In this document: positions 1 through 8,430 of the stretch, one piece after another | Layout: each line of letters starts with the position of its first letter | Position numbering within the stretch: the first letter of the stretch is position 1 | Origin: Glaciecola sp964446865 | GTDB lineage: Bacteria; Pseudomonadota; Gammaproteobacteria; Enterobacterales; Alteromonadaceae | Assembly: GCA_964446865.1 (NCBI GenBank) | Contig: CAYURD010000001.1 | Span: 1-64,000 of the forward strand | DNA: 64,000 nucleotides | Direction of reading: 5' to 3' | The notes under the pieces: model-generated | What the model saw: the letters and a program-made list of their open reading frames with translations, nothing else | Database searches by the model: none | What the model was told of the DNA's origin: nothing | Program-made: the position numbers and the translations under genes

Positions 1-52
1 TACGACCCCCTGGACCCAAACCAGGTGCGCTACCAAGCTGCGCCACTCACCG
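1..52 (-). tRNA. tRNA-Pro (anticodon UGG), 3' end cut by window edge
   Basis: The reverse strand reads CGGTGAGTGGCGCAGCTTGG from position 52 downwards, the start of a bacterial proline tRNA. An anticodon stem CCTGG/CCAGG (25-21 and 13-9) encloses a 7-base loop TTTGGGT with anticodon TGG at 18-16. About 52 of 77 bases are present; the T arm and acceptor 3' half lie outside the window. It is divergent from folD. Confidence 0.95.
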
Positions 53-76
53 ACTGATACACGAGCAATTTGCTCT

Positions 77-104
77 TGCATACTTTTTGTACCGTTTATT
101 GCAA
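77..104 (-). promoter_or_regulatory. Possible sigma-70 promoter of tRNA-Pro
   Basis: On the minus strand TTGCAA (104-99) and TATGCA (82-77) are separated by 16 bases, with the tRNA starting about 25 bases further on. Both hexamers match the consensus only partly, so this is a position-based guess. Confidence 0.3.
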
Positions 105-327
105 AATAACTTCTAAATTGCTCAACGCTACGGGGGGCGCATATTACCGACTCTGCCCTATATGGTCAAACACTTTTTGCCCTAAACATCGGATTTTTTT
201 AGCTTGTATAAAAAGCAGCCAATAACACATCGTATTTATTCGCTAATTATCTAAAGCTAATGGTTTTTTAATGGGCATTTACGTAAACTACCCCACATAT
301 ACCTCATCGACGATACAATTCATTTTT

Positions 328-1209
328 ATGACAGCACAATTAATTGACGGTAAAAAAATTGCCAAACAGGTGCGCGACACCGTTTCCTCACACATAGACA
401 TATTAAAAGAGGCGAATAAACGACTACCTGGACTGGCGGTTGTTTTGGTTGGTAGTAATCCAGCCTCACAAGTTTACGTAGCCAATAAAACAAGAGCCTG
501 CGAAGAAGTTGGCTTAGTGTCAAAAGAGTTTAAATTACCCGCGACAACAGACCAGCAAGCGCTAATTGCCTTAGTTGACCAACTAAATAATGACCCAGAA
601 ATTGACGGTATATTAGTTCAACTACCTTTACCAGCAGGTTTACAAGCAGATGAAATTCTTGAAAGAATTACACCTAGTAAAGATGTCGATGGCTTTCACC
701 CGTATAACATTGGCCGACTCGCGCAAAGAATGCCGGCCCTGAGACCTTGTACGCCTAAGGGCATTATGACAATGATTGAAGCGACCAAACGCAAAATCAA
801 AGGGTTAGAAGCCGTTATTGTAGGCGCTTCGAATATCGTAGGTCGTCCAATGGGCTTAGAACTCCTATTAGCCGGCTGCACCGTCACAACTTGCCATAAA
901 TTCACTAAATCACTTAGGCCACATGTAGAGCGAGCTGATCTCCTTGTCGTCGCGGTAGGAAAGCCCCACTTTATTCCAGGTGAATGGATAAAACCCGGCG
1001 CCATTGTGATTGATGTAGGCATTAATCGACAAGACGATGGTAGCCTTACCGGTGACGTCGAATTTGAAACTGCCAAAACGCGAGCAGACTGGATAACGCC
1101 TGTACCTGGTGGTGTTGGTCCAATGACTGTCGCCAGTCTAATAGAAAACACGCTTGAAGCTTATGTTCAACGTGATGCCGTTAGGCAAGGAAACCCTCAA
1201 AATAGTTAA
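328..1209 (+). CDS. folD: Bifunctional methylenetetrahydrofolate dehydrogenase / cyclohydrolase FolD
   Basis: FolD oxidises 5,10-methylene-THF to 5,10-methenyl-THF with NADP+ and hydrolyses that to 10-formyl-THF, supplying one-carbon units for purine and fMet-tRNA synthesis in the cytoplasm. The 293-residue product has the family length. Tyr50 and Lys54 in the segment QVYVANKTRACEE are the expected catalytic pair. The Rossmann segment VGASNIVGRPMG and the C-terminal PVPGGVGPMT signature are intact. I start at MTAQLIDGKK because it aligns with the N-terminus of known FolD proteins. An in-frame ATG at 271 would add 19 residues that do not resemble the family. No strong ribosome-binding site is visible. 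It stands alone, divergent from the tRNA. Confidence 0.96.
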   Translation: MTAQLIDGKKIAKQVRDTVSSHIDILKEANKRLPGLAVVLVGSNPASQVYVANKTRACEEVGLVSKEFKLPATTDQQALIALVDQLNNDPEIDGILVQLPLPAGLQADEILERITPSKDVDGFHPYNIGRLAQRMPALRPCTPKGIMTMIEATKRKIKGLEAVIVGASNIVGRPMGLELLLAGCTVTTCHKFTKSLRPHVERADLLVVAVGKPHFIPGEWIKPGAIVIDVGINRQDDGSLTGDVEFETAKTRADWITPVPGGVGPMTVASLIENTLEAYVQRDAVRQGNPQNS

Positions 1210-1222
1210 ATGATTAGGTAAG

Positions 1223-1258
1223 TGATTTAGCGACTGATTTAGCGACTGATTTAGCGAG
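1223..1258. repeat. Three tandem copies of a 12-bp unit
   Basis: The unit TGATTTAGCGAC occurs at 1223-1234 and 1235-1246, with a last copy ending in G at 1247-1258. It lies just after the folD stop, between folD and the next gene on the same strand. Comparable short arrays follow other genes in this window (17091-17174 and 60511-60570). Confidence 0.9.
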
Positions 1259-1267
1259 TAATATTCA

Positions 1268-1813
1268 ATGAACGATAAACGAGTCATTAATCAAAACAAC
1301 GTCAGCCTAAAGGTCTGGCGCTGGCTTGATGAAGTCGTTATTGGCGAGCGATTTTGCCCATTTGCTAAACAACCTCGAATCCATGACACCATTCGCATGA
1401 GCATTTGTGACGCTAAAGACACCAAAGAAGTGCTAAGTGCTTTGGCATCTGAGTGCAAATATCTTGATGACAATAGCGACTGTGAAACAAGCTTACTAGT
1501 ATTGAGTAAAGCGCTTACAAAATTTGATGATTACCTTTTTGTCCTTCAGTTAGCTAACGAGTTAATGATTGATTTAGGGTATGAAGGGGTATATCAATTA
1601 GCTAGTTTTCACCCGCAGTATTTATTTGATGGTGAACCAATAGATGAAATTAGCCATTATACAAATCGTTCACCCTACCCTATTTTTCATCTTATTCGAG
1701 AAGCAAGCGTGTCAAAAGCGCTAGAGAACGTCGCCGAACCAGAGCTGATACCACGGCGCAATATTGCCCATGCAAACACACTTGGTTTAGCGTTTTTTAA
1801 ACGTTTTTTATAA
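1268..1813 (+). CDS. DUF1415 family protein
   Basis: The 181-residue protein belongs to the DUF1415 family, recognisable from WLDEVVIGERFCPFAKQP near the N-terminus, LASFHPQYLFDGE around residues 112-124 and YTNRSPYPIFHLIREASV near 131-148. No biochemical function is established for the family. The conserved GxRFCPFA cysteine and the His/Asp-rich middle could form a metal or catalytic site, but that is speculation. It is soluble, with no signal peptide or membrane segment. It lies 58 bases after folD on the same strand and could be cotranscribed across the small repeat array. Confidence 0.85.
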   Translation: MNDKRVINQNNVSLKVWRWLDEVVIGERFCPFAKQPRIHDTIRMSICDAKDTKEVLSALASECKYLDDNSDCETSLLVLSKALTKFDDYLFVLQLANELMIDLGYEGVYQLASFHPQYLFDGEPIDEISHYTNRSPYPIFHLIREASVSKALENVAEPELIPRRNIAHANTLGLAFFKRFL

Positions 1814-1827
1814 GTGAGTAAATAAGT

Positions 1828-1927
1828 NNNNNNNNNNNNNNNNNNNNNNNNNNNNNNNNNNNNNNNNNNNNNNNNNNNNNNNNNNNNNNNNNNNNNNNNN
1901 NNNNNNNNNNNNNNNNNNNNNNNNNNN
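1828..1927. other. Assembly gap (100 N)
   Basis: Exactly 100 Ns, the conventional placeholder for a scaffold join of unknown length. The following gene is broken by it. The true amount of missing DNA, and whether other genes are lost, cannot be told. Confidence 0.99.
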
Positions 1928-2914
1928 GGTACCTTGCCCGATTTAGATGTTTTTTTGCCTTATGCCGGCGAAGTCGAAGCGTTTACCTATCATCGAGGTT
2001 TTAGCCATTCGCTTCTAGTGCATATTATAGTGAGTCCAATATTAGCGTGGCTATTGGCAAAAGTTCATCCTATTTCCAAGGCCACTACATTAGGTTCAAG
2101 CGACCCTTCATTAGCCAGTGAGTCTGACTTTAGGGCATCATGGTTTAGGTGGGCCATTGTCGTATTTTTGTGTTTATCAACCCACGCCTTATTAGATGCA
2201 TGTACCGTCTATGGTACACAGTTAATGTGGCCCATTACTGAGTATCCAGTTGGTACTTCAAATTTATTTATTATTGACCCTTTGTATACCTTGCCATTGC
2301 TTTTTGCTTTTATTGTATTGCTTGTGCCAAAGACATCTATGCAATTCAAACAAAAAACCAACTATATCGCGCTTGGACTTAGTTCGATTTATATTGCATG
2401 GAGTTTTGCTGCAAAAGTGATCATCGACAATAAAGTTGAACAAGCACTTGTCATAAATAATATCGATAGCTCTGCATATATGAGCACCCCAGCGCCTTTA
2501 AATACCTTGCTATGGCGAATAGTCGCCGTTCAACCAGATGAACAAGGGTATTACGAAATCTACGCTTCGGTCTTTGATTCGCCAGAGCAGGTTAGTCTTA
2601 CTTATTATCCTAGTCAAGCGTCACTTATCGAGAGTATTAGTGACGATTGGCGAATAAAGCGACTAAGGTGGTTCACTAAAGGTGTTTATGCTATTTCGCA
2701 AGATGACAGCAAAGTATTACTATCTGACTTACGCATGGGAATTGAGTGTGCTTACGTGTTTAACTTTGCCGTTGGACAAATAGAAGAAGAACAAGTAGTG
2801 ATTGGTGATTTTGAGAAGATTAGTCAGCGTCCTGACTTATCTGGAGTCTCTTATATTTGGCAGCGAATTTGGGACCCAAGTGTTGTGTTGAGCCCGGCTA
2901 AACCTTGTGATTAA
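1928..2914 (+). CDS. Membrane-bound metal-dependent hydrolase (YdjM/DUF457 family), N-terminus lost in gap
   Basis: The reading frame is open from the first base after the gap and begins Gly-Thr-Leu-Pro-Asp-Leu-Asp-Val. In this family that segment follows roughly 35-40 N-terminal residues, so the gene is 5'-truncated by the gap rather than starting at the TTG at 1934. The family signature HRGFSHS follows about 25 residues later. At least four hydrophobic segments are visible (around SLLVHIIVSPILAWLL, WAIVVFLCLSTHALLDA, LYTLPLLFAFIVLLV and YIALGLSSIYIAWSF). The C-terminal third is soluble and variable. Members are annotated as inner-membrane metal-dependent hydrolases related to YdjM; the substrate is unknown. 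It converges on the icd gene, with a long hairpin between them. Confidence 0.85.
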   Translation, partial: GTLPDLDVFLPYAGEVEAFTYHRGFSHSLLVHIIVSPILAWLLAKVHPISKATTLGSSDPSLASESDFRASWFRWAIVVFLCLSTHALLDACTVYGTQLMWPITEYPVGTSNLFIIDPLYTLPLLFAFIVLLVPKTSMQFKQKTNYIALGLSSIYIAWSFAAKVIIDNKVEQALVINNIDSSAYMSTPAPLNTLLWRIVAVQPDEQGYYEIYASVFDSPEQVSLTYYPSQASLIESISDDWRIKRLRWFTKGVYAISQDDSKVLLSDLRMGIECAYVFNFAVGQIEEEQVVIGDFEKISQRPDLSGVSYIWQRIWDPSVVLSPAKPCD

Positions 2915-2922
2915 TTTATAAA

Positions 2923-2964
2923 GGCCTAGCGCACTTTTTAATTTACTTTTTAGTGCGCTAGGCC
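2923..2964. terminator. Long hairpin between convergent genes, likely bidirectional terminator
   Basis: A perfect 13-bp stem, GGCCTAGCGCACT (2923-2935) with AGTGCGCTAGGCC (2952-2964), encloses a 16-base AT-rich loop. It is followed by a T-rich but interrupted tract on the plus strand. It lies between the convergent hydrolase and icd genes. Confidence 0.7.
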
Positions 2965-3004
2965 GTCTTTCTTCGTCTTCACTTTACGCTGAATAGTTCA
3001 CCTA

Positions 3005-4459
3005 TCAGCCATGCACCGCTGCATAACCAGGCTCATTGTCAAAGTCGTAAAGGTTCTCAGTTTTAACGACATCAAAATTAGCTTCGTATAAGCGCGTTTG
3101 CAGGGCCAGTACTTTTCCAAAGTTAAGAGGGATTTCGTCAGCAACAAAACGGCAGCGCCAGTGATCAACACAAAATGTTTCTGAAAAACCTTCGGGATAC
3201 ACTTTTACGCCACGATTAGTGATTAATTGAAGTTCAAGACCATCAACGCTGAGCGCTTTTAAAGCATCACCAAGCTCTTTAGGGGTGCCACTGCGCCATT
3301 GTAAAAACACGTCGACACCAACCAAGTTCTTTTTACTAGGTTGTTCGCGTTCGCTTAACTCGGTGGTATACGGCAAATCAAGAGGCTGACTGTTTGAGTA
3401 TGAAGCGACCGGCAACTGTTGCGGTAACTCACCTAATAAGCTTATGAGCTTATCAGTAAACTCGTCTGTGCCAAGTAATTCAATACTTTGGCCTTCTTTA
3501 TAAACGTCGGCGGTATGATACCCTCGCTCTAAGGCAACAAGCCACGCATTGTGAATTTTTTCAGCCACCTCACTTTGACCAATATGTACTAACATCTGAA
3601 TCGCACCGTGCAACAAACCTGAAGGATTGGCCGAATTCTGACCAGCCAAATCAGGTGCTGATCCATGGATTGCCTCAAACATTGCGCATTGCTCACCAAT
3701 ATTTGCCGAACCCGCCATGCCAACAGAACCCGCTATTTGAGCCGCTACATCAGAGATAATATCGCCATAAAGGTTTGGCATCACAATCACATCAAAATTC
3801 TCAGGCGTATCGGCAACGCGCGCCGCACCAATATCAACAATCATGCTGTCGTGTTGGATGTCTGGGTATTCGGCGGCTATTTCTTTAAATACTTTATGGA
3901 AAAGGCCATCGGTGATTTTCATGATATTGTCTTTGATAAAACACGTGACTCGCTTACGCCCTTGTTGCTTGGCGTACTCAAACGCATAGCGAACAATGCG
4001 CTCACATCCAGGGCGCGTAATTAGTTTAAGGCACTGAAAAACTTCTTCAGTTTGTCGATGCTCAATGCCCGCGTACAAGTCTTCTTCATTCTCTCGCACA
4101 ATCACAAGATTCATATCAGGGTGCTTTGTATTGACATATGGTGCATAGCTAATACAAGGGCGAATATTTGCATAAAGGCCAAGCGCTTTTCGCATGCTCA
4201 CATTTAAGCTTTTGTAGCCACCGCCTTGTGGTGTCGTAATTGGCGCCTTTAAGAATACTTTTGTGCGTCTAAGTGAGTCCCACGCGTCGGCTTCTATGCC
4301 ATTTGTTTGTCCACTTAAATAAACTTTTTCACCTATCTCAATAACTTCTGGTGCTATTTGCGCGCCAGCAGCTTCTAAGATTCTCAAGGTAGCCGTCATG
4401 ATAGAAGGCCCGATCCCGTCTCCGTAGGCAACGGTAATTGGCGTTTTAGATGTCTTCAT
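3005..4459 (-). CDS. icd: Isocitrate dehydrogenase, Thermus/Rickettsia-type with C-terminal extension, probably NAD+-preferring
   Basis: This enzyme oxidatively decarboxylates isocitrate to 2-oxoglutarate in the TCA cycle. The 484-residue product has the beta-decarboxylating dehydrogenase core (GDGIGP near residue 13, YANIRPC near 115, KDNIMKITDG and NLYGDIISD) plus a C-terminal domain of about 120 residues, as in the longer Thermus-type enzymes. The cofactor segment is EAIHGSAPDLAGQ. Asp-Leu occupies the place of the Lys-Tyr that marks NADP-dependent E. coli Icd, so I infer NAD preference. The start MKTSKTPITV is preceded by AGGAA with good spacing; an upstream in-frame ATG adds 22 residues unlike the family. 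It is divergent from a LysR gene, a frequent regulator-target arrangement. Confidence 0.88.
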   Translation of the reverse strand: MKTSKTPITVAYGDGIGPSIMTATLRILEAAGAQIAPEVIEIGEKVYLSGQTNGIEADAWDSLRRTKVFLKAPITTPQGGGYKSLNVSMRKALGLYANIRPCISYAPYVNTKHPDMNLVIVRENEEDLYAGIEHRQTEEVFQCLKLITRPGCERIVRYAFEYAKQQGRKRVTCFIKDNIMKITDGLFHKVFKEIAAEYPDIQHDSMIVDIGAARVADTPENFDVIVMPNLYGDIISDVAAQIAGSVGMAGSANIGEQCAMFEAIHGSAPDLAGQNSANPSGLLHGAIQMLVHIGQSEVAEKIHNAWLVALERGYHTADVYKEGQSIELLGTDEFTDKLISLLGELPQQLPVASYSNSQPLDLPYTTELSEREQPSKKNLVGVDVFLQWRSGTPKELGDALKALSVDGLELQLITNRGVKVYPEGFSETFCVDHWRCRFVADEIPLNFGKVLALQTRLYEANFDVVKTENLYDFDNEPGYAAVHG

Positions 4460-4571
4460 GTTAATTCCTATTGTCGTTTTATCAGTATTATTTTGTGATG
4501 ATAAGATTGTACAGATAATCAACATTTGTAATAATAGATTTTATATCAAATTAACATAGCCAAATGTAGAT

Positions 4572-5510
4572 ATGTCAACTTCTAGAAGATTTCACACACG
4601 TCAAACTACTTTCAGACAGCTTGAGATATTTATGTCGGTGGCTGAAAACCTAAGCGTCACAAAAGCGGCAAACGCCCTTCACATAGCTCAGCCAACGGTG
4701 TCTACGCAATTGTCACGTTTATCTGATTCACTAAAATTACAGCTGTTTGAACAAGTCGGTAAGCAACTATACTTAACCGAAATGGGCAAAGAGGTATTAA
4801 ATTCGACCCGTGAACTGTTTGCTGTGATGGACAACTTAGAAATGCGCTTAGCCAAGCATGAGGGCTTGTCTTTAGGTCAATTAAAAATAAGCGTGGTTAC
4901 CACCGCAAAATACCTTATTCCCAGTTTTTTAGGCGATTTTTGTCAACTATATCCCAATATCGAGCCTGAATTTCATATTGGTAACAGGGCCGACATCATC
5001 GCACGTTTGCAGCAAAACAAGGACGACGTATATGTGTTTAGTAACCCACCTAAAGAACTCGATATAGAATCGCACTACATCACCGAAAATCCACTTGTGG
5101 TCATTGCAAAACAAGACCATCCACTTGCTCAAGTCAAACAAATAGATTGGCAACAGTTAAATGGTGAGCGCATCATTATGCGCGAGACGGGCTCGGGAAC
5201 TCGGTACGCAGTAGAGCGTTTTTTTGCAAAGCACCAGCTTGAGATTTCACGACCAATCACGATTGCAAGCAATGAAGCCATTAAGGAGTCGGTGATGGCG
5301 GGCTTGGGTATATCCATAGTTAGTCGCCATGCACTGCATCATATGGCAGCAGGCAACCTAACTGAGCTTGATGTGAAGCTATTTCCTATTGCCAATACAT
5401 GGTATTGGGTAAGGCCCAAAGGTAAGCACAGCTCGCCTATTGTCGAAACATTTAAACAATATGTGCAAAAACAGATGTCGGCGTTTATCGAAAAAAATGA
5501 ACTGAGCTAA
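4572..5510 (+). CDS. LysR-family transcriptional regulator (CbbR/CysB-like subgroup)
   Basis: The 312-residue protein has the LysR layout: a winged helix-turn-helix at about residues 13-75 (FRQLEIFMSVAENLSVTKAA, then HIAQPTVSTQLSRL) and a periplasmic-binding-protein-like effector domain from about 95 to the end. The helix-turn-helix most resembles the CbbR/RbcR group. It diverges from icd across 112 bases, so the shared intergenic region probably holds its operator and icd is the first candidate target. The effector is unknown, though a TCA intermediate would be logical. Its stop lies 4 bases from that of the convergent DUF2339 gene. Confidence 0.85.
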   Translation: MSTSRRFHTRQTTFRQLEIFMSVAENLSVTKAANALHIAQPTVSTQLSRLSDSLKLQLFEQVGKQLYLTEMGKEVLNSTRELFAVMDNLEMRLAKHEGLSLGQLKISVVTTAKYLIPSFLGDFCQLYPNIEPEFHIGNRADIIARLQQNKDDVYVFSNPPKELDIESHYITENPLVVIAKQDHPLAQVKQIDWQQLNGERIIMRETGSGTRYAVERFFAKHQLEISRPITIASNEAIKESVMAGLGISIVSRHALHHMAAGNLTELDVKLFPIANTWYWVRPKGKHSSPIVETFKQYVQKQMSAFIEKNELS

Positions 5511-5514
5511 GGCT

Positions 5515-8370
5515 TCATTCGATAGACGATGCAGGCTCTGATGCTCCTTCATCGCTTTGGGGAGTGTGTTTGAATCGCTGAAACAACCAACCTATTGCCA
5601 CTAACGATAGCCCCAAGCCAATAAAAGACAAGGCTCGATACAAGCCGTCCAAATTAGATAAATCAATCAAAAACGCTTTTAGCACAACAAGAGCGAGTAC
5701 CGCAAAACCCACTTTATTCATTGTTTCTTGTGCCCATTTTTGAGCGAGTACAATCAAGGCTGCAGCAACAATTAGCCAAACAATTGAATAAGTATATAGC
5801 TCTGTTTGTCCAATATTATGCGTGAAAAGCGAAACGCCATCGTTATAAGCAAATCGAATAATTGCGTTGACATACAAGGCTGCAAAACCTGCACTCAACA
5901 CCCATAAATATCTGCGCAAAGACTGCTTTACTAACTGAAAATACAAAAAGCCTAATAAAACAATGCTTGGCACGAGCCATAAAGGGAACAGCCAATTGAG
6001 CAAAATATGGCTGCCGATAGACTGCTCTTGAATAAGTGGGTTTTTAATAATTGATGCATTAACATGCATTAGCCCTGCCCCAGCAGACAATCCGACGGCA
6101 AACCATTCGTATAGGCGATGCAAACTCGTGTGTTGCTTGCGCCACAAGTAGACACCCGCCAGAATAAGCCAATTCATACCAAGTAGTACACTCTCGTGCC
6201 AGGTAAGCGCATCGAGTGATAAATACCGACCTTGCAAAAAGTAACTGGTTTCGGTGGTCACAAATAAGGCCACTATATGCAGCATGGCGCCATCAAGCCA
6301 TGCGTGCAACGCGGGCTTTTGAAATTGCTTTGCAAAATAAAAGCAGATAAATGCAATGGGATAAACCACAATGGACCAGTGCAGGCCTAATATTACTTGG
6401 TTTGAGTACTCTTCAAGCCATGGCGCAGCAGTAAAGCGAAGCAATAAAATAGCAATGGCTATTTTGAGTATCCATGAAGGTAACTCAAGGGCGTATTTTC
6501 GAGCAACAATGCTTATCATCGCGACTTGCAGACTAAGCGCAATTGATAGTGTCCCTGCGCTTAACAACATGGTTAATACCAGTGAAATGGCACCATTGCT
6601 TAGCAGCAAAAAACTTGCTTTATGCATAAGGTTTTGCGTTCTTATACTCAATACTACAAACGCGACCGCGTAAAGTGCCAGTTGGATAGACCAAACTGGG
6701 TATAAAAACTCGCTAGCTTGTATCGGGAATATGGCGTAACTCAATGCATACAATGACAATGGCGCCAGCACGAGCATGAGTAAATAGCTATGACGTTGCG
6801 CAAAAAACTTTATCATCACAAAGGCGTGAACAAGTAATACTAAGGCGGCTATTTGAATAAATAAAAGTACACCGCCAAAGGGAAATAAATTATCGCTAAA
6901 ATCGTAGGTTTGCGGCGCCATCACAAGGGTAAATAAGGCCATTGCTAAACTCAAAAATGGCCAGGTATCAAATGCACTGTGACGATAAGGCGCCATCAGC
7001 AATACCACACTCATCAAAGCCACTACCACATATAAACTGTCGTCAAAACCGTGAATGATATAAAATCCAATAATACTACCCAAGGAAACTAACAATCCTA
7101 GCTGCTCTTTGCGCGGCATTAACAACATTTTAGTCGGCATAGCATCGGTGTTGTATTCAGTGCATTTCCAGCCTAAAACCGGGGCGATAACAAAAAGGTA
7201 TAGCGACACAAGAATATAAGCAAAAATTATCCAAACATCGCTCATATCCCCAATAAATACAGCAAGGCCTAACCATAAAAAGTGTGCGCCAAATGCAAGC
7301 CACCACAGCCACTCGCGCTTTACAATGTGGTATACCCAAATTGCTGATGCCGAGACAAAAACAAGATAACTTAGCAATGCAAATATATTGTTTGAACCTG
7401 TCGACACAAGCGCCGGCACAATATAAGCCCCCACAAGACCTATCGCAGCTAAAATTGGCCCATAGCGAATAGATAACCAGGTTGCGCTTATAGAGATAAT
7501 TGCCAATATCCCAAACGCAAATAAAGGCGATAAATACGCATAAAAATCAAAAGCCACCAAGGTCATTGCAAAACATGTTATCAAACCAGCACTGGCTAGG
7601 GCGCCGCTAATGAGCTCTGATTGAATTTGAAATTTTTTGGGATGTCTGTAAAGATATTCAGCTGCAAACACTAAAGCGATGCCAAATACTGCGCCAGCAA
7701 TTATGCGGACATGCGGCGGTAATAGGCCTGCTTCGATACTATATTTGGCAAGAAAAACACCACCTAGCGATAAAATAATGGCGCCAATCCACAACAGGCC
7801 GTTGCCCGAAAGAAATGAATCTAAACTGAAACTTGCTGTTGTTTGTGTCGCCTGTGATTTTTGAGAGCCTGATGCTGTATTCGGTAAAGGCTTTTGCGAC
7901 GCAGCTGCGTTGGGGCGCATACTAGGCGCGACATTATCACGCTGTGACGATGCTGACATGTTCACATTATTGCGTTGTGCTTTTTCTGATTGCTCTTTGT
8001 CTGACTGTGCGTTATCTGACTTTGTGCTTGGGGATTGCAGTTCGCGCTGCGCTTCATCAGAAATATCATCACCAGATGTAGTAGACTTATTTGATGATTT
8101 TGCGTTTTGACTGGATGTACTTGTTGAGTTGTTAGTATCTGAGAACTCTGTTTTGCTTTGATTGAGATGAGTCTCTTCAAAAGAAGTCGATAATTGATTA
8201 AGTTTACGTTCTAAATACTCTGTGTGTGATAACTGTTTCGACAATCTACGCTGCAAATCAAGGACTTGACGCTTTAAGGTGTTAATACTGCTTAAGTTTA
8301 CGTAAGAAATGACACTGCCAATAAAAAACCCTAACAGCAGTATAATGCCTAGAAACGCAAAAATTTCCAT
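5515..8370 (-). CDS. Large DUF2339 polytopic membrane protein
   Basis: A 951-residue protein of the DUF2339 family. Residues 3-24 form a membrane anchor, followed by a predicted coiled coil (about 30-65) and a Ser/Asn/Gln-rich linker to about residue 175. The remainder is more than twenty closely packed hydrophobic segments, starting at GLLWIGAIILSLGGVFLAKY. Members are inner-membrane proteins with no known activity. It is the most downstream member of a minus-strand run with the DUF4340 protein and a Gld-type ABC transporter, separated from the former by 60 bases. Cotranscription is likely and suggests an envelope function. AAGGA precedes the ATG. Confidence 0.85.
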   Translation of the reverse strand: MEIFAFLGIILLLGFFIGSVISYVNLSSINTLKRQVLDLQRRLSKQLSHTEYLERKLNQLSTSFEETHLNQSKTEFSDTNNSTSTSSQNAKSSNKSTTSGDDISDEAQRELQSPSTKSDNAQSDKEQSEKAQRNNVNMSASSQRDNVAPSMRPNAAASQKPLPNTASGSQKSQATQTTASFSLDSFLSGNGLLWIGAIILSLGGVFLAKYSIEAGLLPPHVRIIAGAVFGIALVFAAEYLYRHPKKFQIQSELISGALASAGLITCFAMTLVAFDFYAYLSPLFAFGILAIISISATWLSIRYGPILAAIGLVGAYIVPALVSTGSNNIFALLSYLVFVSASAIWVYHIVKREWLWWLAFGAHFLWLGLAVFIGDMSDVWIIFAYILVSLYLFVIAPVLGWKCTEYNTDAMPTKMLLMPRKEQLGLLVSLGSIIGFYIIHGFDDSLYVVVALMSVVLLMAPYRHSAFDTWPFLSLAMALFTLVMAPQTYDFSDNLFPFGGVLLFIQIAALVLLVHAFVMIKFFAQRHSYLLMLVLAPLSLYALSYAIFPIQASEFLYPVWSIQLALYAVAFVVLSIRTQNLMHKASFLLLSNGAISLVLTMLLSAGTLSIALSLQVAMISIVARKYALELPSWILKIAIAILLLRFTAAPWLEEYSNQVILGLHWSIVVYPIAFICFYFAKQFQKPALHAWLDGAMLHIVALFVTTETSYFLQGRYLSLDALTWHESVLLGMNWLILAGVYLWRKQHTSLHRLYEWFAVGLSAGAGLMHVNASIIKNPLIQEQSIGSHILLNWLFPLWLVPSIVLLGFLYFQLVKQSLRRYLWVLSAGFAALYVNAIIRFAYNDGVSLFTHNIGQTELYTYSIVWLIVAAALIVLAQKWAQETMNKVGFAVLALVVLKAFLIDLSNLDGLYRALSFIGLGLSLVAIGWLFQRFKHTPQSDEGASEPASSIE

Positions 8371-8430
8371 ATATTCATCCTTAATGATCGGCGCGCAAGG
8401 CCATGGTGACCTTGCTTGTCAAAAATTATA

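Noticed and set aside
271..327. N-terminal extension of FolD
   Set aside because: The extra 19 residues have no counterpart in the family, and the ATG at 328 aligns with known FolD starts.
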